Part shown: piece after piece, positions 35,564 through 43,817 of the stretch | Position numbering within the stretch: the stretch's first letter is position 1 | How the letters are laid out: each line of letters opens with the position of its first letter | NCBI RefSeq assembly: GCF_001277255.1 | Contig: NZ_CP012264.1 | Location: forward strand, 620,001-684,000 | DNA length: 64,000 nt | Direction of reading: 5' to 3' | DNA from: Cronobacter condimenti 1330 | GTDB taxonomy: Bacteria; Pseudomonadota; Gammaproteobacteria; Enterobacterales; Enterobacteriaceae | The notes under the pieces: generated by a model | Databases searched by the model: none | What the model saw: only the letters and a program-made list of their open reading frames with translations | Told to the model about the DNA's origin: nothing | Program-made: the position numbers and the translations under genes

Positions 35564-35649
35564 TGGTGCGAGGGGGGGGACTTGAACCCCCACGTCCGAA
35601 GGACACTAACACCTGAAGCTAGCGCGTCTACCAATTCCGCCACCTTCGC
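35564..35649 (-). tRNA. tRNA-Leu(CAG), first of three copies
   Basis: This 86-base tRNA includes an encoded CCA end. It has the acceptor GCGAAGG, class II variable arm GTGTCCTTCGGACGT, T-arm GGTTCAAGTCC and anticodon loop TTCAGGT (anticodon CAG, at 35613-35615 on the plus strand). It matches E. coli leuQ/P/V closely. Confidence 0.95.
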
Positions 35650-35679
35650 ACTGTCTCTTTTATCGTATCGCCATCGCAT

Positions 35680-35765
35680 TGGTGCGAGGGGGGGGACTTG
35701 AACCCCCACGTCCGAAGGACACTAACACCTGAAGCTAGCGCGTCTACCAATTCCGCCACCTTCGC
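35680..35765 (-). tRNA. tRNA-Leu(CAG), second copy
   Basis: The sequence is identical to its neighbours, 86 bases including CCA. It is separated from the first copy by a 30-base spacer. Confidence 0.95.
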
Positions 35766-35797
35766 GCAGTGCGAGCGATACTTTCTTGCGTGGTCTT

Positions 35798-35883
35798 TGG
35801 TGCGAGGGGGGGGACTTGAACCCCCACGTCCGAAGGACACTAACACCTGAAGCTAGCGCGTCTACCAATTCCGCCACCTTCGC
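35798..35883 (-). tRNA. tRNA-Leu(CAG), third copy, first in transcription
   Basis: It is identical to the other two copies, 86 bases including CCA. It is promoter-proximal, followed by a 32-base spacer. Confidence 0.95.
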
Positions 35884-35890
35884 ATACCAA

Positions 35891-35908
35891 CAATACTGGG
35901 AAGTATTG
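35891..35908 (-). other. Leader hairpin of the tRNA-Leu operon
   Basis: CAATACT-GGGA-AGTATTG is a perfect 7-bp inverted repeat with a 4-base loop. It lies between the predicted start site (near 35917) and the first tRNA, 7 bp from the mature 5' end. It may guide RNase processing of the precursor. Confidence 0.5.
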
Positions 35909-35923
35909 TAACCACGGAGGCGC

Positions 35924-35951
35924 ATTCTAGATGTTTTCTGGGCTTCGTCAA
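35924..35951 (-). promoter_or_regulatory. Promoter of the tRNA-Leu operon
   Basis: On the minus strand TTGACG (35946-35951) and TAGAAT (35924-35929) are 16 bp apart. They are followed by a GC-rich discriminator GCGCC, as expected for a stringently controlled stable-RNA promoter. Confidence 0.75.
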
Positions 35952-36013
35952 CACTTAATTTCATGCCGCTTTTCTGAATGGTGCAAAAAGCGGCATTTCA
36001 CGCAGGGATACTT

Positions 36014-37042
36014 TTAGCGCTTCGCGTTACGGCCCATGACGGCGCGGTAAACCTTAAAGCGACCCGTCTGCGCCATCACTTCGTGGTTGCCGAAGGTTTC
36101 ATCAAGAATGTTCGGGTAAGGCAAGAACGCGTTCGCCACGATGCGCAGCTCGCCGCCGATATTCAGATGACGTACCGCACTGCGGATAAGCGTCTGAGCG
36201 GCTTCAAAGCTGGTTTCCATCCCGTCATGGAAAGGCGGGTTAGAGATAATCATGTCGAAACGGCCTTTGATTTCCGAGAAGACATTGCTGGCGAGGACTT
36301 CACCTTCAAAACCATTCGCGGCAAGCGTCGCGCGGCTGGCGTCTACCGCCGGGGCGCTTACGTCGCACAGCGTTAAACGTACTTTCGGTGAATGGCTTGC
36401 CAGTACTGCCGCCAGCACGCCTGCGCCACAACCGACATCCAGTACTTTGCCTTTAGTATGCGGTGAAAGAGTAGAAAGCAGCAGATCGCTGCCGACATCC
36501 AGCCCGTCGCGGCTAAACACGCCCGGCAGCGTTTTAATGGTCAGATCATCGACCTGATATTCACCCCACCAGCCATCCGCATCAAAATCTGGCTGCTTTT
36601 CGAGACGACCATGATAAAGGCCGCAGCGACGCGCGCTGTCGATTTTATTGAGCGGGCAGAAGGCTTCAAGCATCGCCTCAGCGCTGCGCACGCCGCTGCG
36701 GTTTTCTCCGACCACGAAAACATCTGTGCCCACCGGCAGCAGCGACAGCAGATTTATCAACTGGAACTGCGCTTCGGGTTTGTTTTTCGGCCAGTAATAG
36801 ATAAGGGTATCACTGTCCGCCACGATATCGGCATCGGCCACCAGACCGTAGCGCGCGTTATCGCCCATCGGCTTGCTCAGCACCTGCCAGTGGTGGAACT
36901 GCTGCGTGTGCGCACGGCTTTGCGCGGTTTCAAAACGCGCAGGCAGGTCATCCTGCATATCGCCGGCAAACAGAACGCGGCTTTCGGTAAAATCATCACT
37001 GTGGCGTAGCAGAACTTCGCTTGCCGGGGAAAAAGCAGACAT
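36014..37042 (-). CDS. rsmC: 16S rRNA m2G1207 methyltransferase
   Basis: This 342-residue enzyme methylates G1207 of 16S rRNA. It has a degenerate N-terminal Rossmann half and an active C-terminal half with VLDVGCGAGVLAAVLA (about 200-215) and the catalytic NPPFHDG (about 268-274). It matches E. coli RsmC (343 residues) and is divergent from holD. Confidence 0.95.
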   Translation of the reverse strand: MSAFSPASEVLLRHSDDFTESRVLFAGDMQDDLPARFETAQSRAHTQQFHHWQVLSKPMGDNARYGLVADADIVADSDTLIYYWPKNKPEAQFQLINLLSLLPVGTDVFVVGENRSGVRSAEAMLEAFCPLNKIDSARRCGLYHGRLEKQPDFDADGWWGEYQVDDLTIKTLPGVFSRDGLDVGSDLLLSTLSPHTKGKVLDVGCGAGVLAAVLASHSPKVRLTLCDVSAPAVDASRATLAANGFEGEVLASNVFSEIKGRFDMIISNPPFHDGMETSFEAAQTLIRSAVRHLNIGGELRIVANAFLPYPNILDETFGNHEVMAQTGRFKVYRAVMGRNAKR

Positions 37043-37147
37043 GAAACACTCCTTCGGAAACTTGAGGGGCGATTATAGTGGTTTGTTGGCGCATGTTCGA
37101 CGGATTTGCTATATTTGCGCCCCTTCGGCACAGATTCAGGCATTCCT

Positions 37148-37558
37148 ATGACATCCCGACGAGACTGGCGTTTACAGCAACTGGGCATCACCCAGTGGGT
37201 ATTGCGTCGCCCCGCCGCGCTGCTGGGTGAAATTGCCATTGTGCTGCCTGCGCATATCCGCCTTGTCATGGTGGCCTCTGAACCGCCGCCGCTCAGCCAG
37301 CCTTTCATTAAAGATGTGTTGCGCGCACTGGCGCTCGACGCCTCTCAGGTCATGCAGATAACCCCCGACCGTGTTGCCATGCTGCACGATGCTGACTGCA
37401 ATAGCTGGTGTCTGGGCGTTGAAGATGCGCCAGAACTGCCCGGTGTCAGGTTAGTCACACCCGGGCTTGAGACGCTACAGCGCAGCGGCGCGGCGCGCGC
37501 CGACCTCTGGCAACAAATTTGCGAGCATGAAGATGATCTCCTTACTCCAGCCCGCTGA
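37148..37558 (+). CDS. holD: DNA polymerase III psi subunit
   Basis: This 136-residue clamp-loader accessory subunit binds chi (HolC) and links it to the gamma/tau complex. It has MTSRRDWRLQQLGITQWVLRRP at the N-terminus, as in E. coli HolD (137 residues). I used the ATG at 37148, which matches the family start. The 3' end overlaps rimI by 32 bp. Confidence 0.93.
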   Translation: MTSRRDWRLQQLGITQWVLRRPAALLGEIAIVLPAHIRLVMVASEPPPLSQPFIKDVLRALALDASQVMQITPDRVAMLHDADCNSWCLGVEDAPELPGVRLVTPGLETLQRSGAARADLWQQICEHEDDLLTPAR

Positions 37559-37970
37559 TCTGGCGGCAGCTTTCTCGATTGAACAGCGCGCCCATGCGTT
37601 CCCCTGGAGCGAAAAAACCTTTGCCAGCAATCAGGGCGAGCGTTATCTCAACCTGCGGCTTGATGTCGACGGTACCATGGCCGCGTTCGCGATAACCCAG
37701 GTCGTGCTGGATGAAGCCACGCTTTTTAATATCGCGGTAGACCCCGCCTTTCAGCGTCGCGGTCTCGGCCGGGCGTTGCTTGAACATCTTATCGCCGCGC
37801 TGGAGCAGCGCGACGTGCTGACGCTCTGGCTTGAAGTCCGCGCCTCCAATCATGCGGCGCGCGCGCTCTATGAAAGCCTGGGCTTTAACGAGGCGACGAT
37901 TCGTCGTAACTATTACCCGACGCCCAACGGGCGCGAAGACGCCATCATCATGGCGTTACCGCTGGGCTGA
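37527..37970 (+). CDS. rimI: Ribosomal protein S18 N-terminal acetyltransferase
   Basis: This 147-residue GNAT enzyme acetylates the N-terminus of ribosomal protein S18. The acetyl-CoA site is QRRGLGRALL (about 78-87), and the family signature EQRAHAFPWSEKTFASNQGERYLN is conserved. The ATG at 37527 aligns with E. coli; an ATG two codons later is possible. It starts inside holD. Confidence 0.95.
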   Translation: MKMISLLQPADLAAAFSIEQRAHAFPWSEKTFASNQGERYLNLRLDVDGTMAAFAITQVVLDEATLFNIAVDPAFQRRGLGRALLEHLIAALEQRDVLTLWLEVRASNHAARALYESLGFNEATIRRNYYPTPNGREDAIIMALPLG

Positions 37971-37990
37971 TAATCAATAAAGGTGACGTA

Positions 37991-38668
37991 ATGAAGTGGG
38001 ACTGGATTCTTTTTGACGCTGACGAAACGCTGTTTACTTTCGACGCCTTCGGTGGCCTGCAGCGCATGTTCCTCGACTACAGCATTACCTTCACCGAGCA
38101 GGATTACCATGACTACCAGGCGGTCAATAAGCCACTGTGGGTCGATTACCAGAATGGCGCTATCACGGCGCTGCAGCTTCAGCATCAGCGTTTTCAGGGT
38201 TGGGCTAACCGCCTGAGCGTACCAGCAGGCGATCTGAACAGCGCTTTTTTAAATGCGATGGCGGAAATCTGCGCGCCGCTGCCGGGCGCGGCGTCGTTAC
38301 TGGAATCGCTCAAAGGCAACGTCAAGCTTGGCATCATTACCAATGGCTTTACGGCGCTTCAGCAGATCCGTCTTGAGCGCACCGGTTTTCGCGACTATTT
38401 TGACTTACTGGTTATCTCAGAACAGGTCGGTGTCGCGAAACCCGCGCCGGAAATTTTCGACTATGCGCTTGAAAAAATGGGCAATCCCGATCGTTCGCGC
38501 GTACTCATGGTGGGCGATACCGCGGAATCCGATATTCTCGGCGGCATCAATGCGGGCCTTGCGACCTGCTGGTTAAACCACCATGGACGCACGCTACCGG
38601 AAGACATCGCCCCGACCTGGCAGGTCACTTCCTTAAGCGAACTGGAGCAACTGCTGTGTAAACAATGA
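37991..38668 (+). CDS. yjjG: House-cleaning HAD nucleotidase YjjG
   Basis: This 225-residue HAD-family 5'-nucleotidase acts on dUMP and dTMP and clears non-canonical pyrimidine nucleotides. Motif I is FDADETL (residues 8-14), motif II is ITNG, motif III includes VAKPAPEIF, and motif IV is GDTAESD. The DAD rather than DxD order is the form seen in YjjG. It is the last gene of the rimI cluster. Confidence 0.94.
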   Translation: MKWDWILFDADETLFTFDAFGGLQRMFLDYSITFTEQDYHDYQAVNKPLWVDYQNGAITALQLQHQRFQGWANRLSVPAGDLNSAFLNAMAEICAPLPGAASLLESLKGNVKLGIITNGFTALQQIRLERTGFRDYFDLLVISEQVGVAKPAPEIFDYALEKMGNPDRSRVLMVGDTAESDILGGINAGLATCWLNHHGRTLPEDIAPTWQVTSLSELEQLLCKQ

Positions 38669-38760
38669 TTGTCTGACCCTTTCGGATGGGTAAAATAGCC
38701 GCATTTTTCGCTCACTCGCCGCGTGGCGCCTGGCCGCGCGCTTACACAGAAGAATTGATT

Positions 38761-40350
38761 ATGACGTTGTCTCCTTATTTGCAAGAGGTGGCCAAGCGCC
38801 GCACTTTCGCGATTATCTCGCACCCGGACGCCGGTAAAACGACGATCACTGAAAAAGTCCTGCTGTTCGGACAGGCGATTCAGGTTGCCGGTACGGTAAA
38901 AGGCCGTGGTTCCAGCCAGCACGCTAAATCGGACTGGATGGAAATGGAAAAGCAGCGCGGGATTTCTATTACTACCTCCGTGATGCAGTTCCCTTACCAT
39001 GATTGTCTTGTGAACCTGCTGGACACCCCAGGGCACGAAGACTTCTCGGAAGATACCTATCGCACGCTGACGGCAGTGGACTGCTGTCTGATGGTTATCG
39101 ACGCCGCGAAAGGCGTTGAGGATCGTACCCGCAAGCTGATGGAAGTCACCCGTCTGCGCGATACGCCGATCCTGACCTTTATGAACAAACTCGACCGTGA
39201 CATCCGCGATCCGATGGAGTTGCTGGATGAAGTGGAAAGCGAGCTGAAAATCGCCTGTGCGCCCATCACCTGGCCTATTGGCTGCGGCAAGCTGTTTAAA
39301 GGCGTTTACCACCTTTATAACGACGAAACCTACCTTTACCAGACGGGTCAGGGCCACACCATTCAGGAAGTGCGCATCGTCAAAGGGCTGGACAACCCGG
39401 CGCTGGACGAAGCCGTCGGCGACGAACTCGCCGCGCAGCTGCGCGATGAACTGGAGCTGGTGAAAGGCGCGTCGCATGAATTCGACAAAGAACTGTTCCT
39501 GAGCGGTGAAATTACGCCGGTCTTCTTTGGGACCGCGCTCGGTAACTTTGGCGTTGATCATATGCTTGATGGCCTGGTGGAGTGGGCGCCTGCGCCGATG
39601 CCGCGTCAAACCGATGGCCGTGTGGTAGAGGCGAGTGAAGAGAAATTCTCCGGCTTCGTGTTTAAGATCCAGGCCAACATGGACCCGAAACACCGTGACC
39701 GCGTGGCGTTTATGCGCGTGGTGTCCGGTCGATATGAAAAGGGCATGAAGCTGCGCCAGGTGCGTACCGGTAAAGATGTGGTTATCTCTGACGCGCTGAC
39801 TTTCATGGCGGGCGACCGTTCGCACGTGGAAGAAGCATATCCGGGCGACATCATCGGTCTGCACAACCACGGCACCATTCAGATTGGCGACACCTTTACG
39901 CAGGGTGAGTCCATGAAGTTCACCGGTATCCCGAACTTCGCGCCGGAACTCTTCCGCCGCATCCGCCTCAAAGATCCGCTCAAGCAAAAGCAGCTCCTCA
40001 AAGGGCTGGTGCAGCTGTCGGAAGAAGGTGCCGTGCAGGTGTTCCGCCCGATTTCCAACAATGATCTGATTGTGGGCGCGGTCGGTGTGCTGCAGTTTGA
40101 TGTGGTCATGTCGCGTCTTAAAAGCGAGTACAGCGTTGAGGCGATTTACGAATCGGTGAACGTCGCGACGGCTCGCTGGGTCGACTGCGATGACGCGAAG
40201 AAATTCGAAGAGTTTAAGCGTAAGAATGAGATCCAGCTGGCGCTGGATGGCGGCGATAACCTGACCTACATCGCGCCGACTATGGTCAATCTCAACCTGA
40301 CGCAGGAACGTTACCCCGACGTGACCTTCCGTAAAACACGCGAGCATTGA
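38761..40350 (+). CDS. prfC: Peptide chain release factor 3
   Basis: This 529-residue GTPase recycles RF1 and RF2 from the ribosome. G1 is SHPDAGKTT, G2/effector includes RGISITTSVMQF, G3 is DTPGHEDF and G4 is NKLD. It equals E. coli RF3 in length and sequence. I used the ATG at 38761; a 25-codon upstream extension has no family support. Confidence 0.96.
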   Translation: MTLSPYLQEVAKRRTFAIISHPDAGKTTITEKVLLFGQAIQVAGTVKGRGSSQHAKSDWMEMEKQRGISITTSVMQFPYHDCLVNLLDTPGHEDFSEDTYRTLTAVDCCLMVIDAAKGVEDRTRKLMEVTRLRDTPILTFMNKLDRDIRDPMELLDEVESELKIACAPITWPIGCGKLFKGVYHLYNDETYLYQTGQGHTIQEVRIVKGLDNPALDEAVGDELAAQLRDELELVKGASHEFDKELFLSGEITPVFFGTALGNFGVDHMLDGLVEWAPAPMPRQTDGRVVEASEEKFSGFVFKIQANMDPKHRDRVAFMRVVSGRYEKGMKLRQVRTGKDVVISDALTFMAGDRSHVEEAYPGDIIGLHNHGTIQIGDTFTQGESMKFTGIPNFAPELFRRIRLKDPLKQKQLLKGLVQLSEEGAVQVFRPISNNDLIVGAVGVLQFDVVMSRLKSEYSVEAIYESVNVATARWVDCDDAKKFEEFKRKNEIQLALDGGDNLTYIAPTMVNLNLTQERYPDVTFRKTREH

Positions 40351-40359
40351 TCCCCTTCA

Positions 40360-40380
40360 GGACGCGGTAAAGCCGCGTCC
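40360..40380 (+). terminator. Terminator of prfC
   Basis: GGACGCGG-TAAAG-CCGCGTCC is a strong 8-bp stem 9 bp after the prfC stop. The tail is only moderately T-rich. A second small palindrome, TTCCGC-GAT-GCGGAA, lies at 40402-40416. Confidence 0.6.
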
Positions 40381-40492
40381 TGCCTCGCTTTCCCGCCTTT
40401 TTTCCGCGATGCGGAATGTTCTTAAATTCCTGCTTTCTCTGCTGTTTTGGCGATTTTTCCCGCCCTCGGGCAGGCGTTTTTGCGAACCTGAT

Positions 40493-40499
40493 CTATATT
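40493..40499 (+). promoter_or_regulatory. Candidate RpoS-type -10 of osmY
   Basis: CTATATT resembles the RpoS -10 CTATACT and would start transcription near 40505, leaving a leader of about 257 bases. This fits the long osmY leader known in E. coli (about 240 bases). The rest of the 400-bp prfC-osmY gap holds no gene I can support. Confidence 0.4.
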
Positions 40500-40761
40500 T
40501 AACAATGTGATGAGACAGATGCCGGGATGAAATGCCGCTAAGTGCTTTCACGCCGGTGATTAATCATCATAAACGTTATTATTGCCATATTAATAACTGA
40601 GTTTTCGCAGTGCGACGGCTGACTGTCTGATTAACCCTCTGACAATGCCTTGCCGACGCGATGTGAATAACTCACCAGCGGCGCTAATGCCTGCTGTTAG
40701 GAAAAGTCGCAGACATGGCGGCTTGAAGCTCAAATTCTGAGCAAACCACAGGAATGAATCG

Positions 40762-41376
40762 ATGAACAAGACTAAGATTTCAAAAACTCTGCTGGCTGTT
40801 GTGTTGGGTTCTGTCATGGCGTCCTCTTCTGCGTTCGCAGAAAACTCCGCCACTGAGAGCACCAAATCCACCGCGGATAGCGCAGGGCAAAAAATCGATA
40901 GCTCTATGAATAAAGTCGGTAACTTCATGGACGATAGCGCCATCACCGCGAAAGTTAAAGCTGCGCTGGTAGATGACGAACAAATTAAGAGCACCGACAT
41001 CTCTGTGAAAACCGAGAAGAGCGTCGTGACGCTGAGCGGTTTTGTAGAAAGCCAGGCTCAGGCCGAGGAAGCGGTGAAAATCGCCAAAGGCGTGGAAGGC
41101 GTGGCGTCCGTTAGCGACAAATTGCATGTCCGCGACGGCAAAAATGAATCGGTGAAAGGTTATGCAGGCGACGCGGCCACCACCAGCGAAATCAAAGCGA
41201 AATTGCTGGCAGATGACATCGTGCCTTCGCGTAACGTGAAAGTCGAAACCACCGACGGTGTGGTGCAGCTTTCCGGTACCGTCGAGTCTGAAAAACAGTC
41301 TCAGCGTGCCGAAAGCATCGCGAAAGCGATTGATGGCGTGAAAAGCGTCAAAAACGATTTAAAAGTGAAGTCGTAA
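40762..41376 (+). CDS. osmY: Osmotically induced periplasmic protein OsmY
   Basis: This 204-residue periplasmic chaperone-like protein has a Sec signal peptide ending near AFA-ENS (about residue 26). Two BON domains follow at about 58-127 and 137-204, with repeated TLSGFVESQAQAEEA and QLSGTVESEKQSQRA elements. It matches E. coli OsmY (201 residues), which is induced by RpoS and osmotic stress. Confidence 0.95.
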   Translation: MNKTKISKTLLAVVLGSVMASSSAFAENSATESTKSTADSAGQKIDSSMNKVGNFMDDSAITAKVKAALVDDEQIKSTDISVKTEKSVVTLSGFVESQAQAEEAVKIAKGVEGVASVSDKLHVRDGKNESVKGYAGDAATTSEIKAKLLADDIVPSRNVKVETTDGVVQLSGTVESEKQSQRAESIAKAIDGVKSVKNDLKVKS

Positions 41377-41390
41377 ACAGGCAAACCACT

Positions 41391-41410
41391 CTCCCGGTTA
41401 CGACCGGGAG
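41391..41410 (+). terminator. Hairpin after osmY
   Basis: CTCCCGGT-TACG-ACCGGGAG is a perfect 8-bp stem 14 bp after the stop, followed by GGGG rather than T. It could protect the osmY mRNA or partly terminate it before ytjA. Confidence 0.5.
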
Positions 41411-41502
41411 GGGGTAAGCAACATCAGCTGGATGACACCGCCAGTGGACGCTGCGTTCATTAAGAAGCGGTATAAAGATTAACTATGGTAAAGGAGAGTC
41501 GT

Positions 41503-41664
41503 ATGTTTCGTTGGGGCATTATCTTTCTGGTTATCGCGTTGATTGCAGCCGCTCTGGGCTTTGGTGGCCTTGCCGGTACTGCAGCAGGCGCAGCGAAAAT
41601 CGTATTTGTTGTGGGTATTATTCTGTTCCTGGTTAGCCTTTTTATGGGCCGTCGACGCCCGTAG
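41503..41664 (+). CDS. ytjA: YtjA, small DUF1328 membrane protein
   Basis: This 53-residue protein starts MFRWGIIFLVIALIAAALGF and ends in the basic tail GRRRP. It has two hydrophobic helices, at about 4-24 and 30-48. AAGGAGAG precedes the ATG. Length and sequence match E. coli YtjA, of unknown function. It sits between osmY and yjjU as in E. coli. Confidence 0.9.
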   Translation: MFRWGIIFLVIALIAAALGFGGLAGTAAGAAKIVFVVGIILFLVSLFMGRRRP

Positions 41665-41780
41665 TGTGATAAAAAGATAACTGACAGACGGCAAAGCCAG
41701 TCCTTGTGACTGGCTTTGCTGATTTATGGCATCCGAAAAACGCTCGCGCGTTGCGCGACGGTCACAAACAGGAAAGCAGG

Positions 41781-42911
41781 GTGGGACAACGAATTCCCGT
41801 AACGCCAGGCAATATAGCGCCTCTGGCGGTGAAACCGTTTCGTCCCGGTAAGCTGGCTATCGTCTGCGAAGGGGGCGGTCAGCGCGGGATCTTTACAGCC
41901 GGCGTGCTGGATGAATTCATGCGCGCGCAATTCAACCCGTTCGATTTTTTTCTCGGCACGTCTGCCGGTGCACAAAACCTCTCGGCCTATGTCTGTAACC
42001 AGCCAGGCTATGCCCGGCGTGTCATCACCCGCTTTACCACGTCACGCGATTTCTTTGACCCGGTGCGCTTTGTGCGCGGCGGCAACCTTATCGACCTCGA
42101 CTGGCTGACCGAAGCGACATCTGCGCGCATGCCGCTTGAGACAGGCAACGCGCTGCGGCTTTTCGACGCGGGCAAAGCGTTTTACATGTGCGCGTGCCGT
42201 CGCGACGATTACTCGCCCGCCTATTTCGCGCCGCAGGAAAAAGACTGGCTCGATATTATTCGCGCCTCCAGCGCTATTCCCGGCTTCTACCGCCCCGGCG
42301 TGGATCTGAACGGCGTAAACTATTTCGATGGCGGCGTCAGCGATGCCATCCCTGTGCAGGAGGCCGCGCGACTTGGCGCCACGACGCTTGTGGTTATCCG
42401 TACCGTACCTTCGCAGATGTACTACACGCCGCAATGGTTCAAGCGCATGGAGCGCTGGCTCACCGACAGCAGTCTTCAGCCGCTGCTGAATCTGGTGCAG
42501 CACCATGAAACTACTTACCGTGCGATTCAGGAATTTATTGAGAACCCACCCGGTAAGCTGCGCATTTTCGAGATCTCTCCGCCTCGCGCATTGACCAGCA
42601 TGGCACTTGGCAGCCGTCATCCGGCATTAATGCAGGATTACAGGCTGGGCCGCCTGTGTGGACGCTATTTCCTGGCAACTGTCGGCAAACTGCTGGTAAA
42701 CATGCCGCCATTGCGCCGCTACCGCACGCCGCTGGTGGTGCCTGTCGCTACGCCGGCAGTGCCCGCACCTGCTGAAATTCTGATGCCTGCGGTGCCAGAG
42801 GCAACGAGGGTCGTGCCGCCTGCGTCTGTCGCCAACGACGCGCTGGACGCCCCGCTGGTCAAAACCGAGCAGGCGAACGACGCAACGTTTAACGATGAGG
42901 ATCTGGCATGA
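41781..42911 (+). CDS. yjjU: Patatin-like phospholipase family protein YjjU
   Basis: This 376-residue protein is a predicted esterase or phospholipase. The oxyanion motif is GGGQRG (about 31-36), the nucleophile Ser lies in GTSAG (about 59-63) and the catalytic Asp in DGG (about 188-190), giving the Ser-Asp dyad of patatins. The GTG start at 41781 (VGQRIPVT) aligns with E. coli YjjU and has GGAAAG upstream; the frame extends to 41706 without support. The C-terminal tail is Pro/Ala-rich. It overlaps yjjV by 4 bp. Confidence 0.92.
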   Translation: MGQRIPVTPGNIAPLAVKPFRPGKLAIVCEGGGQRGIFTAGVLDEFMRAQFNPFDFFLGTSAGAQNLSAYVCNQPGYARRVITRFTTSRDFFDPVRFVRGGNLIDLDWLTEATSARMPLETGNALRLFDAGKAFYMCACRRDDYSPAYFAPQEKDWLDIIRASSAIPGFYRPGVDLNGVNYFDGGVSDAIPVQEAARLGATTLVVIRTVPSQMYYTPQWFKRMERWLTDSSLQPLLNLVQHHETTYRAIQEFIENPPGKLRIFEISPPRALTSMALGSRHPALMQDYRLGRLCGRYFLATVGKLLVNMPPLRRYRTPLVVPVATPAVPAPAEILMPAVPEATRVVPPASVANDALDAPLVKTEQANDATFNDEDLA

Positions 42912-43693
42912 CGCGACGCTTTATCGACACGCACTGCCATTTTGATTTCCCGCCGTTTACCGGTGATGAAGCGGCAAGCCTGACGCTTGCTGCCGGGGCG
43001 GGGGTCGAACATATTATTGTGCCCGCCGTAGAGGCTGCGCGCTTTGCGACGGTATTGGATCTGGCGCAGCGCTACCCGGCGCTATGGGCGGCTATTGGCC
43101 TGCATCCTGTCTTTATCAGCAACCATAATGACGCGAGCCTGGCGTTGCTTGAGCATCACCTGCAACAGCAGGCGGATAAACTGGTGGCGATAGGCGAGAT
43201 TGGGCTTGATCTCTATATGGAAAATCCACTGTTCGAGCGACAGGAAGCGCTCCTCAACGCCCAGTTGCGGCTCGCGAAACGCTATGAACTGCCGGTTATC
43301 CTGCATTCGCGCCGTACCCACGATAAACTCGCGATGCTCCTCAAACGCCATGCGCTGCCGTGTACCGGCGTAGTACATGGTTTCGCGGGGAGTCTGCAAC
43401 AGGCGCAACGTTTTATCGATCTGGGTTACTGCATTGGCGTTGGCGGCACCATTACCTATCCACGTGCGCAGAAAACGCGCGACGTCATTGCGAAACTGCC
43501 GCTTTCTTCGCTGCTTCTGGAAACTGATGCGCCAGATATGCCGTTAAACGGCTGGCAGGGGCAACCGAACCGCCCGGAGCGCGTAAATGGCATTTTTGAC
43601 GTGCTTTGTGAACTGCGCCCTGAGCCGCCAGACGTTATCGTAAATACAGTCCTTGAGAACACCCGCACGCGCTTTCCACGCCTTAAAATGTGA
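42908..43693 (+). CDS. yjjV: TatD-family metal-dependent hydrolase YjjV
   Basis: This 261-residue TIM-barrel hydrolase has metal ligands in DTHCHFD (about 7-13), the GEIGLD Glu, HSR (about 133-135), VHGF, and ETDAPD near residue 205. Such enzymes act as 3' to 5' DNA/RNA nucleases or D-aminoacyl-tRNA deacylases. Its exact role is unclear. It overlaps yjjU by an ATGA. Confidence 0.93.
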   Translation: MTRRFIDTHCHFDFPPFTGDEAASLTLAAGAGVEHIIVPAVEAARFATVLDLAQRYPALWAAIGLHPVFISNHNDASLALLEHHLQQQADKLVAIGEIGLDLYMENPLFERQEALLNAQLRLAKRYELPVILHSRRTHDKLAMLLKRHALPCTGVVHGFAGSLQQAQRFIDLGYCIGVGGTITYPRAQKTRDVIAKLPLSSLLLETDAPDMPLNGWQGQPNRPERVNGIFDVLCELRPEPPDVIVNTVLENTRTRFPRLKM

Positions 43694-43718
43694 CCTACTG
43701 ACCACGGTTGCTTAAAAA

Positions 43719-43743
43719 AGCGTAAAACGTCTGGATTTACGCT
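43719..43743. promoter_or_regulatory. Inverted repeat upstream of the nucleoside transporter gene
   Basis: AGCGTAAA and TTTACGCT are perfect 8-bp arms around a 9-base spacer, about 75 bp before the nupC-like start. It may be an operator or the yjjV terminator. It matches no consensus I can name. Confidence 0.4.
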
Positions 43744-43817
43744 AATTTCCTGTCGTTAAATCGCCCCGCCTGCGCGCGCGGGATAATCATAATTCACAAA
43801 TAACACAGGGATACTGT

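Noticed and set aside
35564..35883. The three repeats with spacers as a CRISPR array
   Set aside because: The repeats are complete tRNA-Leu genes with CCA ends; there is no spacer pattern or cas gene.
38461..40347. A 628-codon antisense frame over prfC
   Set aside because: It is the shadow of the highly conserved RF3 gene and has no recognisable domain.
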